64,000 nucleotides of DNA. Origin: Alloscardovia macacae (GTDB lineage: Bacteria; Actinomycetota; Actinomycetes; Actinomycetales; Bifidobacteriaceae). Where the stretch lies: contig NZ_MWWT01000008.1 of the NCBI RefSeq assembly GCF_002259705.1, positions 1 through 64,000 of the forward strand, given 5' to 3'. Position 1 is the first letter of the stretch. Every line of letters begins with the position of its first letter. The translations under genes and the position numbers were made by a program. Shown in pieces: positions 8,197 through 17,745 of this stretch. Under the pieces are notes generated by a model, which had not been told where the DNA came from, ran no database searches, and saw nothing but the letters and a program-made list of their open reading frames with translations.

Positions 8197-9732
8197 ATGG
8201 AACTTTTTCACAGCACACGCAGCACAGATATCCAGGTCACTGCGAAACAGGCCATACGTCAGGGCATAGCAGATGATGGTGGTCTCTTCGTCAGTGACAG
8301 CCTCGGTGAGCGCACTCTGGATGTGGAAAGTCTTCCAGGAAAGAGCTACCAGGAGATAGCTCTCGAGGTTCTACGCCTTCTGCTGCCTGATTTTAGCGAT
8401 GACGAGCTGCGCGAGTGCATCGAGGGGGCCTATAGCTCCTTTAAGGATGAGGACGTGACGCCGCTGAAGTCTCTGGGCATGAATTATGTGCTTGAGCTCT
8501 TCCACGGCCCTACCTCAGCATTTAAGGATGTGGCTTTGCAGGCACTTCCACGCTTCATGGCGCACACGCACGTGAAGGAGGGCGAGGCGCAGTCACAGGA
8601 AGAATTGGCAGAAGGAAAAGAGCGCGTCCTCATCCTCACGGCCACGAGCGGCGACACCGGAAAGGCGGCGCTCGACGGCTTCGCGGACGTGGACTCTACG
8701 GGCATCGTGGTCTTCTACCCAGCCGGGCAGGTCAGCGAGGTCCAGCGCATGCAGATGATCACGCAGAGCGGTCAGAACGTGGGCGTCGTGGCGGTGCACG
8801 GGAATTTCGACGACGCGCAGAGTAAGGTGAAGGCCATCTTCGGCGACGCCGCTCTCGCCGCAGATCTCGAGGAAAACGCACACACGCGTCTGTCCAGCGC
8901 GAACTCCATAAACGTGGGACGCCTCGTGCCTCAGGTCGTCTACTACTGCGCGGCATACGCTCAGCTGCTCTTCACTCAGGAGATAAATTTCGGTGACGAG
9001 GTGGACTTCCTCGTGCCGACCGGAAACTTCGGCGACATCCTCGCCGGATACTATGCCAAGCGCCTCGGGCTGCCGGTGGGTAAGCTCGTCGTGGCCTCGG
9101 ATAAAAATAACGTGCTCTACGACTTCCTCACGACCGGCGTGTACGACCGCAACCGCGAATTCTTCACGACCATCTCCCCGAGCATGGATATCCTCATTTC
9201 GTCGAATCTCGAACGCATGCTGTACTACTTCAGCGACGGGGACACCGAGCTCATCTCGCGCCTCATGAACGATCTCGCGGAAACGGGACGCTACGAAGTG
9301 CCGTCGGGCGTGATGCGCAAGATTCGTGAAGTCTTCGACTGCGCGTGGGCGGACGAAGACCAGGTGCGCGCGGCCATCCGCGACTGCTGGGACGAGAACG
9401 GCTACGTCATCGACCCCCACACAGCCTGCGCGTATCACGCTCTCAGCGTCACTGAGGGGACACCGACGGCTCCACGCGTGGTGCTGTCTACCGCGTCGCC
9501 GTATAAGTTCCCACGCGCTGTGCTGTCTGCTCTGGGAGTGGCCGCGCCGGAAAGCGACTTCGCGTGCATGGATGCGCTGGCTGATCTCAGTGGTGTGCCG
9601 GCGCCGACTGCGCTGCGCTCGCTGGAAGGACAGCTGCCACGCTTTACGGATGAGATAGACGTGGACGAGATGCCGGCGTATGTGCGGACTATGGCGGCGA
9701 AGTTCGCTGGGGCTTCGGGGGCGGCTGCGTAG
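8197..9732 (+). CDS. thrC: Threonine synthase ThrC
   Basis: This PLP enzyme converts O-phosphohomoserine to threonine. The protein is 511 residues, the long (fungal/E. coli-like) class. The PLP lysine is in FHGPTSAFKDVALQ near residue 113, and the phosphate-binding loop is PTGNFGDILAGYYAKRLG. TATSGDTGKAAL is also diagnostic. The ATG follows GGAAAGGG, with TAAGAT near 8157 as a possible -10. It stands alone: neighbours are on the other strand and a terminator follows. Confidence 0.96.
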   Translation: MELFHSTRSTDIQVTAKQAIRQGIADDGGLFVSDSLGERTLDVESLPGKSYQEIALEVLRLLLPDFSDDELRECIEGAYSSFKDEDVTPLKSLGMNYVLELFHGPTSAFKDVALQALPRFMAHTHVKEGEAQSQEELAEGKERVLILTATSGDTGKAALDGFADVDSTGIVVFYPAGQVSEVQRMQMITQSGQNVGVVAVHGNFDDAQSKVKAIFGDAALAADLEENAHTRLSSANSINVGRLVPQVVYYCAAYAQLLFTQEINFGDEVDFLVPTGNFGDILAGYYAKRLGLPVGKLVVASDKNNVLYDFLTTGVYDRNREFFTTISPSMDILISSNLERMLYYFSDGDTELISRLMNDLAETGRYEVPSGVMRKIREVFDCAWADEDQVRAAIRDCWDENGYVIDPHTACAYHALSVTEGTPTAPRVVLSTASPYKFPRAVLSALGVAAPESDFACMDALADLSGVPAPTALRSLEGQLPRFTDEIDVDEMPAYVRTMAAKFAGASGAAA

Positions 9733-9769
9733 GGGCTGGCCGGCTCGGCTGGCGCTGTACGTCTGCGTG

Positions 9770-9823
9770 TGCGACTTTTCGGGCAGTTCGTTGATTTTTC
9801 GATGGGCTTCTCGAAAAGCCGCA
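9770..9823. repeat. Small inverted repeat like the 5.4-kb element
   Basis: The arms TGCGACTTTTCG (9770-9781) and CGAAAAGCCGCA (9812-9823) match in 11 of 12 positions. They share the core GCGACTTTTC with the arms of the 98-bp repeat at 5442-5539. It lies just after the thrC stop. Confidence 0.6.
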
Positions 9824-9850
9824 TTTTATATTAACTACCCATACGAGAAC

Positions 9851-9891
9851 GGGCTCCTCCGGCACACAGCCAGAGGAGCCCGCCTCTTTTT
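9851..9891 (+). terminator. Terminator of thrC
   Basis: A 9-bp perfect stem (GGGCTCCTC / GAGGAGCCC) is followed by GCCTCTTTTT on the plus strand. Its tail overlaps the recN stop codon on the other strand. Confidence 0.8.
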
Positions 9892-11623
9892 AACCCTCTA
9901 TACGCAAGGTACATTCTTCTATCAGCTCAGCCGCATGCTGAAGTGACATGTCTGACTGAGACCCGGAGAGCATGCGCGCTATCTCAGCGACGCGCTCCTC
10001 CTTATCCACGTGTGTGACGGTGGTATATGCCCCATCACGAGTTTTTTCCTTCGCGACGACGAACTGTTTATTCGCCCATGCAGCTACCTGCGGCAGATGC
10101 GTGACCACGATAATCTGCGCACCACGTGCCAGCAGAGCTAAGCGCTTACCGAGTTCAGCCGCGGCTTTTCCGCCCACACCTGCATCGATTTCGTCGAAGA
10201 TGAGAGTAGGCACGGAGCCACGCGGTGCGTTTTCATCCGCATCGCCTTCTCGCGCATGTTTTTTCTCGAAGGATACTAATTCTAGCGCGAGCATAAGACG
10301 GCTAAGCTCACCGCCCGAAGCACTCTTCCCCAAAGGAAGCCGCGGCGACCCTGGGAATGGAACAAACTCGAAGGTTACGCTATCCGCTCCGAAGCTATCC
10401 AGCTCGTCTCGCGACGTGACGCTGATGTGCAGCTCAGAGCCTTCCATGGCCAAGGACTTGAGCTCCTCGGTCACACGCGAGCCCAGCTCCTCAGCTGCAG
10501 CTACGCGCGTGGCAGTCAGTGTCCGAGCAGCATCCTTCGCCTTTTCGAGACTCTTCTCAAGCTCCTTTTCGAGTTCCTGAATCCGCTCCGGAGAGGCATC
10601 GAGATCCTCTAGGTCGAACTGTGCTTTTTCTTTCCACGCCAGCACATCATCGAGGCTCGGCCCCCAGCGCTTCATCAGCTCGTCGAGGTCATGAATGCGT
10701 TCATTAATAGTGTCGAGGTCCTGCGGGCTGATGTCATCATCTGCATCCTGGCTCAGTGCGTAGACGATGTCCTGAATCTCGTCGCTCGCCGCTTCGAGTC
10801 TGGAGACGAGAGCCCCCATTTTTTCTATGTGCTCCACGCTGCGCAACGCATGAATGGCTCGTGCGAGAAGCTCGGAGACGCTCGGCTCATCCGCCTCTCC
10901 CGCAGATGCATCCAGCGCCATTAACGCCCCACCGCGTGCCAGAGCTATCTCTGTGGCACTTTCTATATAGTCTCGCTGAGCTTTCAGCTCCTCATCCTCA
11001 CCCACGTGAGGGTCTACGGTCTCTATCCGAGAGATGGCATCGCGCAGGTAGTCTATCTGTGCCACTGCATCGGACTGCGCGTGGCGCAGCTTATCGAGCT
11101 TTTCTTTCAGCGCACTGTACTGCGTATACGCCTGAGAATACGCGGAGCGAGCAGAAGAATTGGCAGCGAAAGAATCGAGAAACTCACGCTGCTTCACGGC
11201 ATTCGCTATCTTCAGCTGCTCGGACTGACCATGAATGGTCACCAGCTGTGACGTCATATTTTTTAAAACGCCACGCGGCACGCTCCGCCCGTTCAGAACC
11301 GAGCGCGAACGGCCGGACTTCGGCACGGTACGCGTGATGAACAGCTGATCATCCTCGCACTCGCTGCCCGCCTCGTCTGCGAGCTGGAGCACGCGGTCAT
11401 TCCCCGAGACGTCGAATATGGCCTGAACCCAGGACTGATCCGCGTCCACGCCCACGCGAGCAGGCTGGGACTGCGCGCCCGAAATGAGCTCGATGGCGTT
11501 CAGCAGCATGGATTTACCCGCACCCGTCTCACCGGTGATGGCATTCATCCCAGCGTGTGGGGCGAGCATAATGCGCGCCTGCTGAATAGGCCCCAGAGCG
11601 CGAATCTCTAACTCTTCGAGCAC
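9890..11623 (-). CDS. recN: DNA repair protein RecN
   Basis: An SMC-like ATPase of 577 residues that acts early in double-strand break repair. Walker A is ITGETGAGKSM near residue 31. A long coiled-coil middle runs from about residue 150 to 400. The C-terminal half holds the ABC signature region ASGGELSRLMLAL and Walker B TLIFDEIDAGVGG, then VVTHLPQVAA. Translation starts at GTG (11623), the base after the nadK stop, so the two genes are coupled. The order tlyA-nadK-recN is widely conserved in Gram-positives. Confidence 0.96.
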   Translation of the reverse strand: MLEELEIRALGPIQQARIMLAPHAGMNAITGETGAGKSMLLNAIELISGAQSQPARVGVDADQSWVQAIFDVSGNDRVLQLADEAGSECEDDQLFITRTVPKSGRSRSVLNGRSVPRGVLKNMTSQLVTIHGQSEQLKIANAVKQREFLDSFAANSSARSAYSQAYTQYSALKEKLDKLRHAQSDAVAQIDYLRDAISRIETVDPHVGEDEELKAQRDYIESATEIALARGGALMALDASAGEADEPSVSELLARAIHALRSVEHIEKMGALVSRLEAASDEIQDIVYALSQDADDDISPQDLDTINERIHDLDELMKRWGPSLDDVLAWKEKAQFDLEDLDASPERIQELEKELEKSLEKAKDAARTLTATRVAAAEELGSRVTEELKSLAMEGSELHISVTSRDELDSFGADSVTFEFVPFPGSPRLPLGKSASGGELSRLMLALELVSFEKKHAREGDADENAPRGSVPTLIFDEIDAGVGGKAAAELGKRLALLARGAQIIVVTHLPQVAAWANKQFVVAKEKTRDGAYTTVTHVDKEERVAEIARMLSGSQSDMSLQHAAELIEECTLRIEG

Positions 11624-12535
11624 TTACTTCACATGTCCTTTCTTTTCTAACGCCGTCTCACGCCATCCGCGCACAGGAAGGTCGAACTTTCGAACCAGCC
11701 TGTTTGTAAAGTTCGCCTCGCCCAGCCGCGCGAGCCTGAGCACGCTGGCCGACTGGCGCACACGCACACGCGAGCCTTTCGGAATAACCTTCTGCCGCCG
11801 TCCGTCACAGCATATCCAGCCATCCGAGCCCGAAGCTTCCAGCACACGCAGGTCAAAGGTAGAAGTGGAACCGATGATAAGCGGGTGCGTAAAGAGCGCG
11901 TGCGCCGCTATAGGAGTCAGCTCGAGCGCTTCTACCCCAGGCCAGATAACGGGACTTCCCGCGGAAAATGCATACGCTGTAGAGCCCGTAGGCGTGGATA
12001 CCACGATACCGTCGCAGCCGAAGGAACTCGTGGCCACATCATCTACGCTCACGCCTATCTCCACCATGCGCGAGCGGTCTTCCGCCTTGAGAAGTACGTC
12101 GTTCAGCGCCCAGTCACACAGGCCACTCGGACTGCCGTCTGGATTATACAGCTCGACGGCTGCTATCATGCGTTCTTCGATGGTGTACTCGTGGCGCGCT
12201 ATGCGGCGCATAGCCTCAGACAGCTCCGAGCTTTCGAACTCGGCGAGGAAGCCCACATGCCCGGTGTTTATACCCACGATGGGGACGTCCGTGCCTTTCA
12301 CGAGCTCAGCCGCGCGAAGAATGGTGCCGTCGCCCCCGAGGACCACCACTATCTCCACGTCCTCACTCACCGGCTCAGCGTGATGTCCGAACTCCTGCAC
12401 GTCAGGGATGTCATCGCGCACCTGAACGCTAAATCCGAGATTTTCGAGCTGCGCTACGGCATCACTCACCGTCGAGTTCTGGCGCAAGGCAGCATGGGTA
12501 ACGATGACGGCCGTGCGCTGCATGTCCTCACTCAT
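11624..12535 (-). CDS. nadK: NAD kinase
   Basis: This 303-residue enzyme phosphorylates NAD to NADP. The catalytic GGDGTILRAAE is near residue 70 and the NE/D-like motif is LNDVLLK; the glycine-rich substrate region STPTGSTAYAFSAGSP is near residue 180. The last 25 residues after the domain are basic and variable. The ATG at 12535 follows a GGTGGGA stretch. It lies between tlyA (75-nt gap) and recN (no gap). Confidence 0.96.
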   Translation of the reverse strand: MSEDMQRTAVIVTHAALRQNSTVSDAVAQLENLGFSVQVRDDIPDVQEFGHHAEPVSEDVEIVVVLGGDGTILRAAELVKGTDVPIVGINTGHVGFLAEFESSELSEAMRRIARHEYTIEERMIAAVELYNPDGSPSGLCDWALNDVLLKAEDRSRMVEIGVSVDDVATSSFGCDGIVVSTPTGSTAYAFSAGSPVIWPGVEALELTPIAAHALFTHPLIIGSTSTFDLRVLEASGSDGWICCDGRRQKVIPKGSRVRVRQSASVLRLARLGEANFTNRLVRKFDLPVRGWRETALEKKGHVK

Positions 12536-12609
12536 GTCGTTCCCACCCCTTTTTTCTTAAAATACGTGTAATCATTCTACCGTGTCGGGGGGTCAATTAA
12601 GCTCTATGC

Positions 12610-13359
12610 CTACCTTTCGAGCCACACGAGATATTCCTGATTCCCGTGCGTTCCCGTAATGGCTGAAGGCGTCAGTCCACGCACACTAAAACCGCATTCT
12701 TCGGCGCAGCTGACCACACGCTCCACGGCCTCCTGACGGTACTCCTCGCGCGTGACTATGCCGCCTTTGCCGAGCTTCGAGCGGCCCACTTCGAATTGGG
12801 GTTTAATCAGCAGAACGGCATGCGCGGCCGGACGCATAACCGCGGCCAGCACGGGCAGCACGTAGGTCAGCGAGATGAAGGAGACGTCCGAGACGACGAG
12901 GTCAGGCGCGTACGGCAGGTCGCCCGGCTCGACGGCGCGCACATTCACGCCGCTCATGTCCGTAACGCGCGGGTCGTGCGCGATGAGCGGGTCGAGCTGA
13001 CCGTGGCCCACGTCGAGCGCGAGCACGTGCGCGGCGCCCGCTTCGAGCAGAACTTGCGTAAATCCGCCGGTCGATGCGCCCACGTCGAGGCAATGCGTCC
13101 CCGTCACGCTCGGCAGGCCGTCTTTCGAAAAGATGTCGAGCGCTTCGACGAGTTTGATAGCGCCGCGCGAGACGTACTTCCCGCTCGAGCGCACGTCCTC
13201 CTGCAATTCCAGCGTATCCGCATCGCTCACCTTCAGCGAGGCTTTCGCGCGATCCGCGCTGCCGTTCACAAGGACGGCGCCCGAGTCGATGAGCTGCTGG
13301 GCGCGCGACCGGCTCGGAGCGAGTCCGCGCGCTACGAGCGCGAGATCGAGGCGCTGCAT
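12610..13359 (-). CDS. tlyA: TlyA family rRNA 2'-O-methyltransferase / hemolysin-like protein
   Basis: This 249-residue protein has an N-terminal S4 RNA-binding domain (MQRLDLALVARG to about residue 60) and an FtsJ-like methyltransferase domain. The SAM-binding motif is CLDVGASTGGFTQ near residue 89; LLIKPQFEVG carries a catalytic lysine. Mycobacterial TlyA methylates 16S C1409 and 23S C1920 and confers capreomycin sensitivity; that activity is likely but not proven here. Its ATG overlaps the stop of the upstream HAD gene by one base. Confidence 0.92.
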   Translation of the reverse strand: MQRLDLALVARGLAPSRSRAQQLIDSGAVLVNGSADRAKASLKVSDADTLELQEDVRSSGKYVSRGAIKLVEALDIFSKDGLPSVTGTHCLDVGASTGGFTQVLLEAGAAHVLALDVGHGQLDPLIAHDPRVTDMSGVNVRAVEPGDLPYAPDLVVSDVSFISLTYVLPVLAAVMRPAAHAVLLIKPQFEVGRSKLGKGGIVTREEYRQEAVERVVSCAEECGFSVRGLTPSAITGTHGNQEYLVWLER

Positions 13360-14441
13360 TAGACGAGAGTCCGCGCGAATTTCGGCAGAATGCGTACGCT
13401 TTCGCCCGCATCTGCTGCTGCCCAGGCCGCGCTGGCAGCCGCGCGCAGAGCGTTCAGACTGCGTATCTCGTCTTCTGGGCCAATTTTTTCGCCATCAACC
13501 TCGACATGCAGCGTCTCGTCAGTCACCCACGCGCGAGCGTTTTCGCAGAGGAAGTTACGGGTGTCGCTACCGTTCTCACTCGTCGTCACTGCCGGCTGAG
13601 GCTGACTCAGGCCGAGAAGGTCTGCGCAGATGTACGTAGGACGCAGGATAGGCTTCGCGAGGATAATCTGCTCAGCGTCTGCTACGCCCGTAAGGACCAC
13701 AGCACTGTCATATCCGCCACGGTTCGCTGCTTCGATGTCTGTGTCGAGACGGTCTCCCACTGGCAGGCAGCGCTCCGTGGTCACCATCTCGTCTGTCGGG
13801 CTGAAGAGGTGACGAGCCTGATGATACATGGCTGCTTCTGGCTTTCCGGCAGAAGCTTGAGGCTGCTGGCCCGTCGCTTCGATGACAGGAATCTGGAGCG
13901 CTCCGTTTCCAGGAGCGATGCCGCCTTCGCGCGGGATGGTGAGGTCTCTGTTCGTCACGAAATACTGGGCGCCCTGCTCGATGGCATATGCCGCTTCTGC
14001 GAGATGAGCCCAGCCTATCTCAGGGAACCAGGACTGAATAACAGCATCCGGATGGTCGGTATGGGATTCGACGACTGTGAGGCCAGCCTTCGTCAGCTCA
14101 TCTTTCAGATGGTCTTTTCCGATGACGAGGACCTTCGCGCCTTCAGGGAGCTTCTGTGAGAGCATGGCCGCAGAGACCATGGCTGAGGTGATCACGTCTT
14201 CGGCGTGAGCATCGATGCCGAAGCTGCTAATCTGCTCGGCGACGACGTGCGGGAAACGCGACGGATTATTCGTGGTATACGCTATGCGCATCCCGAGTGC
14301 TGCGGCCTGGCGGATGCCATCGGCCGCATACACCACAGGATTCGCACCGAGGTACACTACCCCATCGAGATCCAGTAAGGCCAGCTCATAACGCTGTGCC
14401 AGTGGTGTGCTACTTCCCTGAATCATAGTGGGATAGGTCAC
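13359..14441 (-). CDS. HAD-IIA phosphatase with C-terminal extension
   Basis: A 360-residue HAD phosphatase. Motifs: LLDLDGVVYLGA near residue 24, TTNNPSR (motif II), SAGKPEAAMY (motif III) and GDRLDTDIEAANRGG (motif IV). The usual enzyme is about 270 residues; the extra 90 at the C-terminus (VDGEKIGPEDEIRSLNALRAA) look like a small separate domain seen in actinobacterial homologues next to tlyA. Substrate unknown; related enzymes act on p-nitrophenyl phosphate, phosphoglycolate or glycerol-3-phosphate. It overlaps tlyA by one base and follows the TPR gene by 5 nt. Confidence 0.85.
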   Translation of the reverse strand: MTYPTMIQGSSTPLAQRYELALLDLDGVVYLGANPVVYAADGIRQAAALGMRIAYTTNNPSRFPHVVAEQISSFGIDAHAEDVITSAMVSAAMLSQKLPEGAKVLVIGKDHLKDELTKAGLTVVESHTDHPDAVIQSWFPEIGWAHLAEAAYAIEQGAQYFVTNRDLTIPREGGIAPGNGALQIPVIEATGQQPQASAGKPEAAMYHQARHLFSPTDEMVTTERCLPVGDRLDTDIEAANRGGYDSAVVLTGVADAEQIILAKPILRPTYICADLLGLSQPQPAVTTSENGSDTRNFLCENARAWVTDETLHVEVDGEKIGPEDEIRSLNALRAAASAAWAAADAGESVRILPKFARTLV

Positions 14442-14446
14442 GTGTG

Positions 14447-16003
14447 TTACTCCTCGGTCTGTTCTTCTTCGGTTTCTTCTGTTTCTTCGGTTTCTGGCTC
14501 TGCTTCTTCAGCTGGAGACTCGTCAGCAGGCTCTTCAGACTCTTCGTCGGATTCTTCGGAGTCTTCGGAGTCTTCAGCCGCATCCGGCTGCTGAGCATCC
14601 AGATATGCAGCCATCTCGCGTGGGTCTATGCCGAGGCCTTCGAGCATGGCTTCGTCTACGACTTCGAGGTCATTATCCACGTAGACGTCATCCTCGTCGA
14701 GGTCATCTGCATCTGCGTACTGATTCTCCAGGCTGTCCAGCAGGTCGTTCAGTGCTTCTGCTTCCTCACTGCGTCCAGCCAGCTCGAGGAAGTTCTGCTC
14801 AGCCTGAACAGCGCGCATGCGGTATGCACCGCCCACGCCCTTCGCATGCGAGATGGTGTGTACTATCTCTACAGCTTTATCAAAGAGGTCGAGGTCAGCG
14901 AGTGCTCCAGCGTACACGAGGAAGAGCTCTGCCTTCGCTTCACCATGCAGACGCTTCGCATCATCCGACAGGGCTATGTCCACAGCCTTCTGTGGGTTAC
15001 CCAGACCACGTTCGCAGTCTGCCATGAATGGCAGGTAGTCTCCGTAGCCGTTCATACGGAATGCGGTACGGAACTCACGCAGGGCGAGCTTATAATTGCC
15101 CTGACGATACGCGACGAAAGCCAGCGTCTCACGGGTCACGTCCACGCGCGACGCCTGACGAGCCACCCACTGTGCATGCTCCATAGCGAGCTGAGGGTCA
15201 TCCTCTTCCAGCGCGTACGCAGCCAGCATGTGCAAGCCGATGTTCTCCGCATGCTCCTTCGACAGACCGCGCAGACGCTCCTTCTCATCCTTCGAGAGCA
15301 TGGACCATTCGAGGCCCTTCGGCATCTTCGGCTCGCCCGGACGACGGTCGGTATACGGATTCTGCGATGGGAAGCTCAGCGTGCCATCCGAATTACGGCG
15401 TGGCTTATCATAGTTCGCCGACGACTGACGACCCTGATGGTTACCGCGCTGGTTACTAAAGCTACGACGGTCTCCACGGCCATCTGCGCGGCCTTCGAAC
15501 TGACGCTCGTCGTGGTTTGGACGGTTCTCGTCGAAACGACGGTTCTCGCGACGGTCATCCCTACGGTCATCACGCTCGTAGCGTGGGTTACGGCGCTCAC
15601 CATCACGGCGCTCACCACGGCGATTATCTCTGCGGTCATCGCGACGGTCGAAACGACGCTCGCCGTCCCGCTCGAAGCGGCGCTGGCCACCACGGCGCTC
15701 CCCGTCGCGACGATCATCGCGGCGGTCGTCCCTACGGTCGTCACGGCGATCAAAACGCTTACCGCCGTCGCGCTGCTCCTGGCGGTCATGACGGTCGAAA
15801 CGACGCTCCTCGCCATCCTCACGACGACGATCCGAGCGGTAGCCGCCGAACTTCCCGCCGGAATGCCCGCCACCGTTTCCACGGCGTGCGCCGAACTTTC
15901 CTCCGCGAGATCCGCTCCCACCACGCGATCCGCCGTTACCAGCGCCACCACGACGCGCAGAACCATTACCGCCGAAGCGGCGTCCACCTTGATTTTCAGC
16001 CAT
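14447..16003 (-). CDS. Three-part RGG / TPR / acidic-tail protein, unknown function
   Basis: This 518-residue protein has three very different parts. Residues 1 to about 210 are low complexity: first RGG/GGR-rich, then Arg-Asp repeats of the RRDD and DGERR type. About 220-435 is folded and helical, with TPR-like repeats (YALEEDDPQLAMEHAQWVA; AYRQGNYKLALREFRTAF). About 440-518 is almost all Glu, Asp, Ser, Thr and Pro. Opposite charge at the ends suggests RNA binding and possibly self-association (inference). A 522-residue frame on the other strand over the same bases is a codon-bias shadow. It lies between tyrS (2-nt gap) and the HAD gene, so it is probably cotranscribed with translation genes. 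Confidence 0.85.
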   Translation of the reverse strand: MAENQGGRRFGGNGSARRGGAGNGGSRGGSGSRGGKFGARRGNGGGHSGGKFGGYRSDRRREDGEERRFDRHDRQEQRDGGKRFDRRDDRRDDRRDDRRDGERRGGQRRFERDGERRFDRRDDRRDNRRGERRDGERRNPRYERDDRRDDRRENRRFDENRPNHDERQFEGRADGRGDRRSFSNQRGNHQGRQSSANYDKPRRNSDGTLSFPSQNPYTDRRPGEPKMPKGLEWSMLSKDEKERLRGLSKEHAENIGLHMLAAYALEEDDPQLAMEHAQWVARQASRVDVTRETLAFVAYRQGNYKLALREFRTAFRMNGYGDYLPFMADCERGLGNPQKAVDIALSDDAKRLHGEAKAELFLVYAGALADLDLFDKAVEIVHTISHAKGVGGAYRMRAVQAEQNFLELAGRSEEAEALNDLLDSLENQYADADDLDEDDVYVDNDLEVVDEAMLEGLGIDPREMAAYLDAQQPDAAEDSEDSEESDEESEEPADESPAEEAEPETEETEETEEEQTEE

Positions 16004-16005
16004 TC

Positions 16006-17325
16006 TTACTGAGCCTCCACAGCACCAAGTGCCTTCTTGCCTCGACGAACGAGAGCGAAACGATTAAAGAGGAAATCTTCGCTGCTTAAGACAGCGTCAG
16101 CGTCCTCTACACGCTGATTATTCACATACACACCACCGCCAGCGATGGTCTTGCGTGCCTCAGACAGAGACTTAAAGAGGCCGGATGCCACGCCTGCTTC
16201 TGCTACGCGCATGCCTGCTTCACCTGCGGCGAAGACCTTCTGACCGTTCTCATCGTCCACTTTCACGCCTTCGAGCGCCGCCTCGAGAGTCTCCTCGTCG
16301 AGATCGGTGAGCTCGCCACGACCAAAGAGTGCTGCAGATGCATCGATGGCAGACTGAGCTGCCTTCTCACCACGTACGAAGCTCGTCACTTCCCACGCGA
16401 GAGTGCGCTGTGCTTCACGAGCACCAGGATTCGTCTCTACTTCCTTTTCGAGACGCTCTATCTCGTCCTTCGGCAGGAAGGTGAAGTACTTCAGCAGCTT
16501 CACTACTTCACTGTCTGGCTGGTTAAACCAGAACTGGTAGAACTTATATGTGCTGAACATGGTAGGGTCGAGCCAGATGGCGCCACCCTCAGACTTACCG
16601 AACTTCTTCCCCTGAGAGTCCGTGATAATAGGAGAAGTGAGCACATTCACCGACTCACCACGTACTTTACGAATGAGGTCGAGGCCAGAGGTGAGGTTAC
16701 CCCACTGATCTGCGCCACCGGTCTGGAGGGTGACTCCATAGTGGTCGAAGAGGTAGAGGAAGTCATGGCCCTGAAGTACCTGATAGCTGAACTCCGTGAA
16801 GGAGATGCCCTCATCCGAATTCAGACGGCGAGCCACGGTATCCTTCGCCAGCATAGTGCCGAGGCGGAAGTTCTTACCGACGTCACGCAGGAAGTCGATG
16901 ACGTTCATCTGCGCGGTCCAGTCATAGTTCGAGACAAAGCGCACTGGGTTATCCCCATCGGTGACGAGGTAGCGGGATATCTGCTCACGCAGACGCTCCG
17001 TCCACTGTGCCACGATGTCCTTCGAGTTCAGCACACGCTCACCACTCTGGCGAGGGTCACCGATAAGACCAGTGGCTCCACCTACGAGAGCGATAGGATG
17101 ATGGCCTGCTTCCTGCAGGTGACGCAGCATAAGGACCTGAACGAGGTTTCCGATGTGGATAGATGGTGCGGTAGGGTCGAATCCGCAATAATACGTAATA
17201 GGTTCTCCGCCCAGAGCCGCAGCAAGCTGCTCGCGATCAGTAGACTGGTTTATCAAACCACGCCATTCCAGTTCTTCAAGGAGCGAGTTAAACCCTGCTT
17301 CCTTGTAGTTCCTTACCTGAGCCAT
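16006..17325 (-). CDS. tyrS: Tyrosyl-tRNA synthetase
   Basis: A class I aminoacyl-tRNA synthetase of 439 residues. The HIGH-like motif is [11 protein letters not shown] near residue 45 and the KMSKS-like motif is [10 protein letters not shown] near residue 235; the C-terminal S4 domain ([19 protein letters not shown]) binds tRNA. I prefer the ATG at 17325 (MAQVRNYKE): a strong GGAGGAAA lies 10-11 nt before it, and the earlier in-frame ATG at 17343 overlaps that site. I see no T-box leader. Confidence 0.96.
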   Translation of the reverse strand: MAQVRNYKEAGFNSLLEELEWRGLINQSTDREQLAAALGGEPITYYCGFDPTAPSIHIGNLVQVLMLRHLQEAGHHPIALVGGATGLIGDPRQSGERVLNSKDIVAQWTERLREQISRYLVTDGDNPVRFVSNYDWTAQMNVIDFLRDVGKNFRLGTMLAKDTVARRLNSDEGISFTEFSYQVLQGHDFLYLFDHYGVTLQTGGADQWGNLTSGLDLIRKVRGESVNVLTSPIITDSQGKKFGKSEGGAIWLDPTMFSTYKFYQFWFNQPDSEVVKLLKYFTFLPKDEIERLEKEVETNPGAREAQRTLAWEVTSFVRGEKAAQSAIDASAALFGRGELTDLDEETLEAALEGVKVDDENGQKVFAAGEAGMRVAEAGVASGLFKSLSEARKTIAGGGVYVNNQRVEDADAVLSSEDFLFNRFALVRRGKKALGAVEAQ

Positions 17326-17436
17326 CGGAAAACTTTCCTCCATACTTAGCTATGTCAGTGAAAACAATTTTTCATTTCAGTTTCCCATGTGAGCGCGACT
17401 TTTAGCCCCGGGCGGTGTTCCTTTAGAGTTCCTCCC

Positions 17437-17733
17437 CTACTTCTGGAATTTCGCCGTCTTTTCTTCGCTCGTGAGGATCTGCCCGTACGCTATCTTCGCA
17501 TTCACGATGATATCATCACTACCCTCTTCCGCAGCGATAAGCGCACACTGGCGCAGAGCATCCATGCATTCCTCATACTCTCCCTCGATAACCGTCTCGA
17601 ATGGCGTCACCCGCGCATCCGGGAAGTGCTCCTGGAGGTAATAAATAACGCGGTCGATGTCTGGGATGTAATCCGCTACCTTCATCGGTAAGACCTGTAT
17701 GGCTATGCTGCAGTTATTCATCTGTACGCTCAT
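17437..17733 (-). CDS. MTH1187/YkoF-type thiamine-binding protein
   Basis: A 98-residue protein of the thiamine-binding (PF01910, formerly DUF77) family. It matches the family layout: IAIQVLPMKV at the start, ARVTPFETVIEGEYEECMDAL in the middle and VNAKIAYG near the end. Members bind thiamine or its pyrimidine part in the cytoplasm; YkoF of Bacillus works with the YkoEDC transporter. The frame is open to 17937 but the upstream part is the riboswitch, so I start at the ATG at 17733, after AAGGAAAGGAT. The TPP riboswitch directly upstream supports the assignment independently. Confidence 0.88.
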   Translation of the reverse strand: MSVQMNNCSIAIQVLPMKVADYIPDIDRVIYYLQEHFPDARVTPFETVIEGEYEECMDALRQCALIAAEEGSDDIIVNAKIAYGQILTSEEKTAKFQK

Positions 17734-17745
17734 CTTCTGAGTATC

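Noticed and set aside
14444-16012. 522-residue open frame on the plus strand
   Set aside because: It lies exactly opposite the RGG/TPR gene. It reads as low-complexity Thr/Ala/Val, the reverse of Arg/Asp codons, and has no ribosome site.
17326-17436. Possible T-box leader of tyrS
   Set aside because: Wrong side: this stretch holds the start of tyrS and the end of the next gene; no T-box motif is present.
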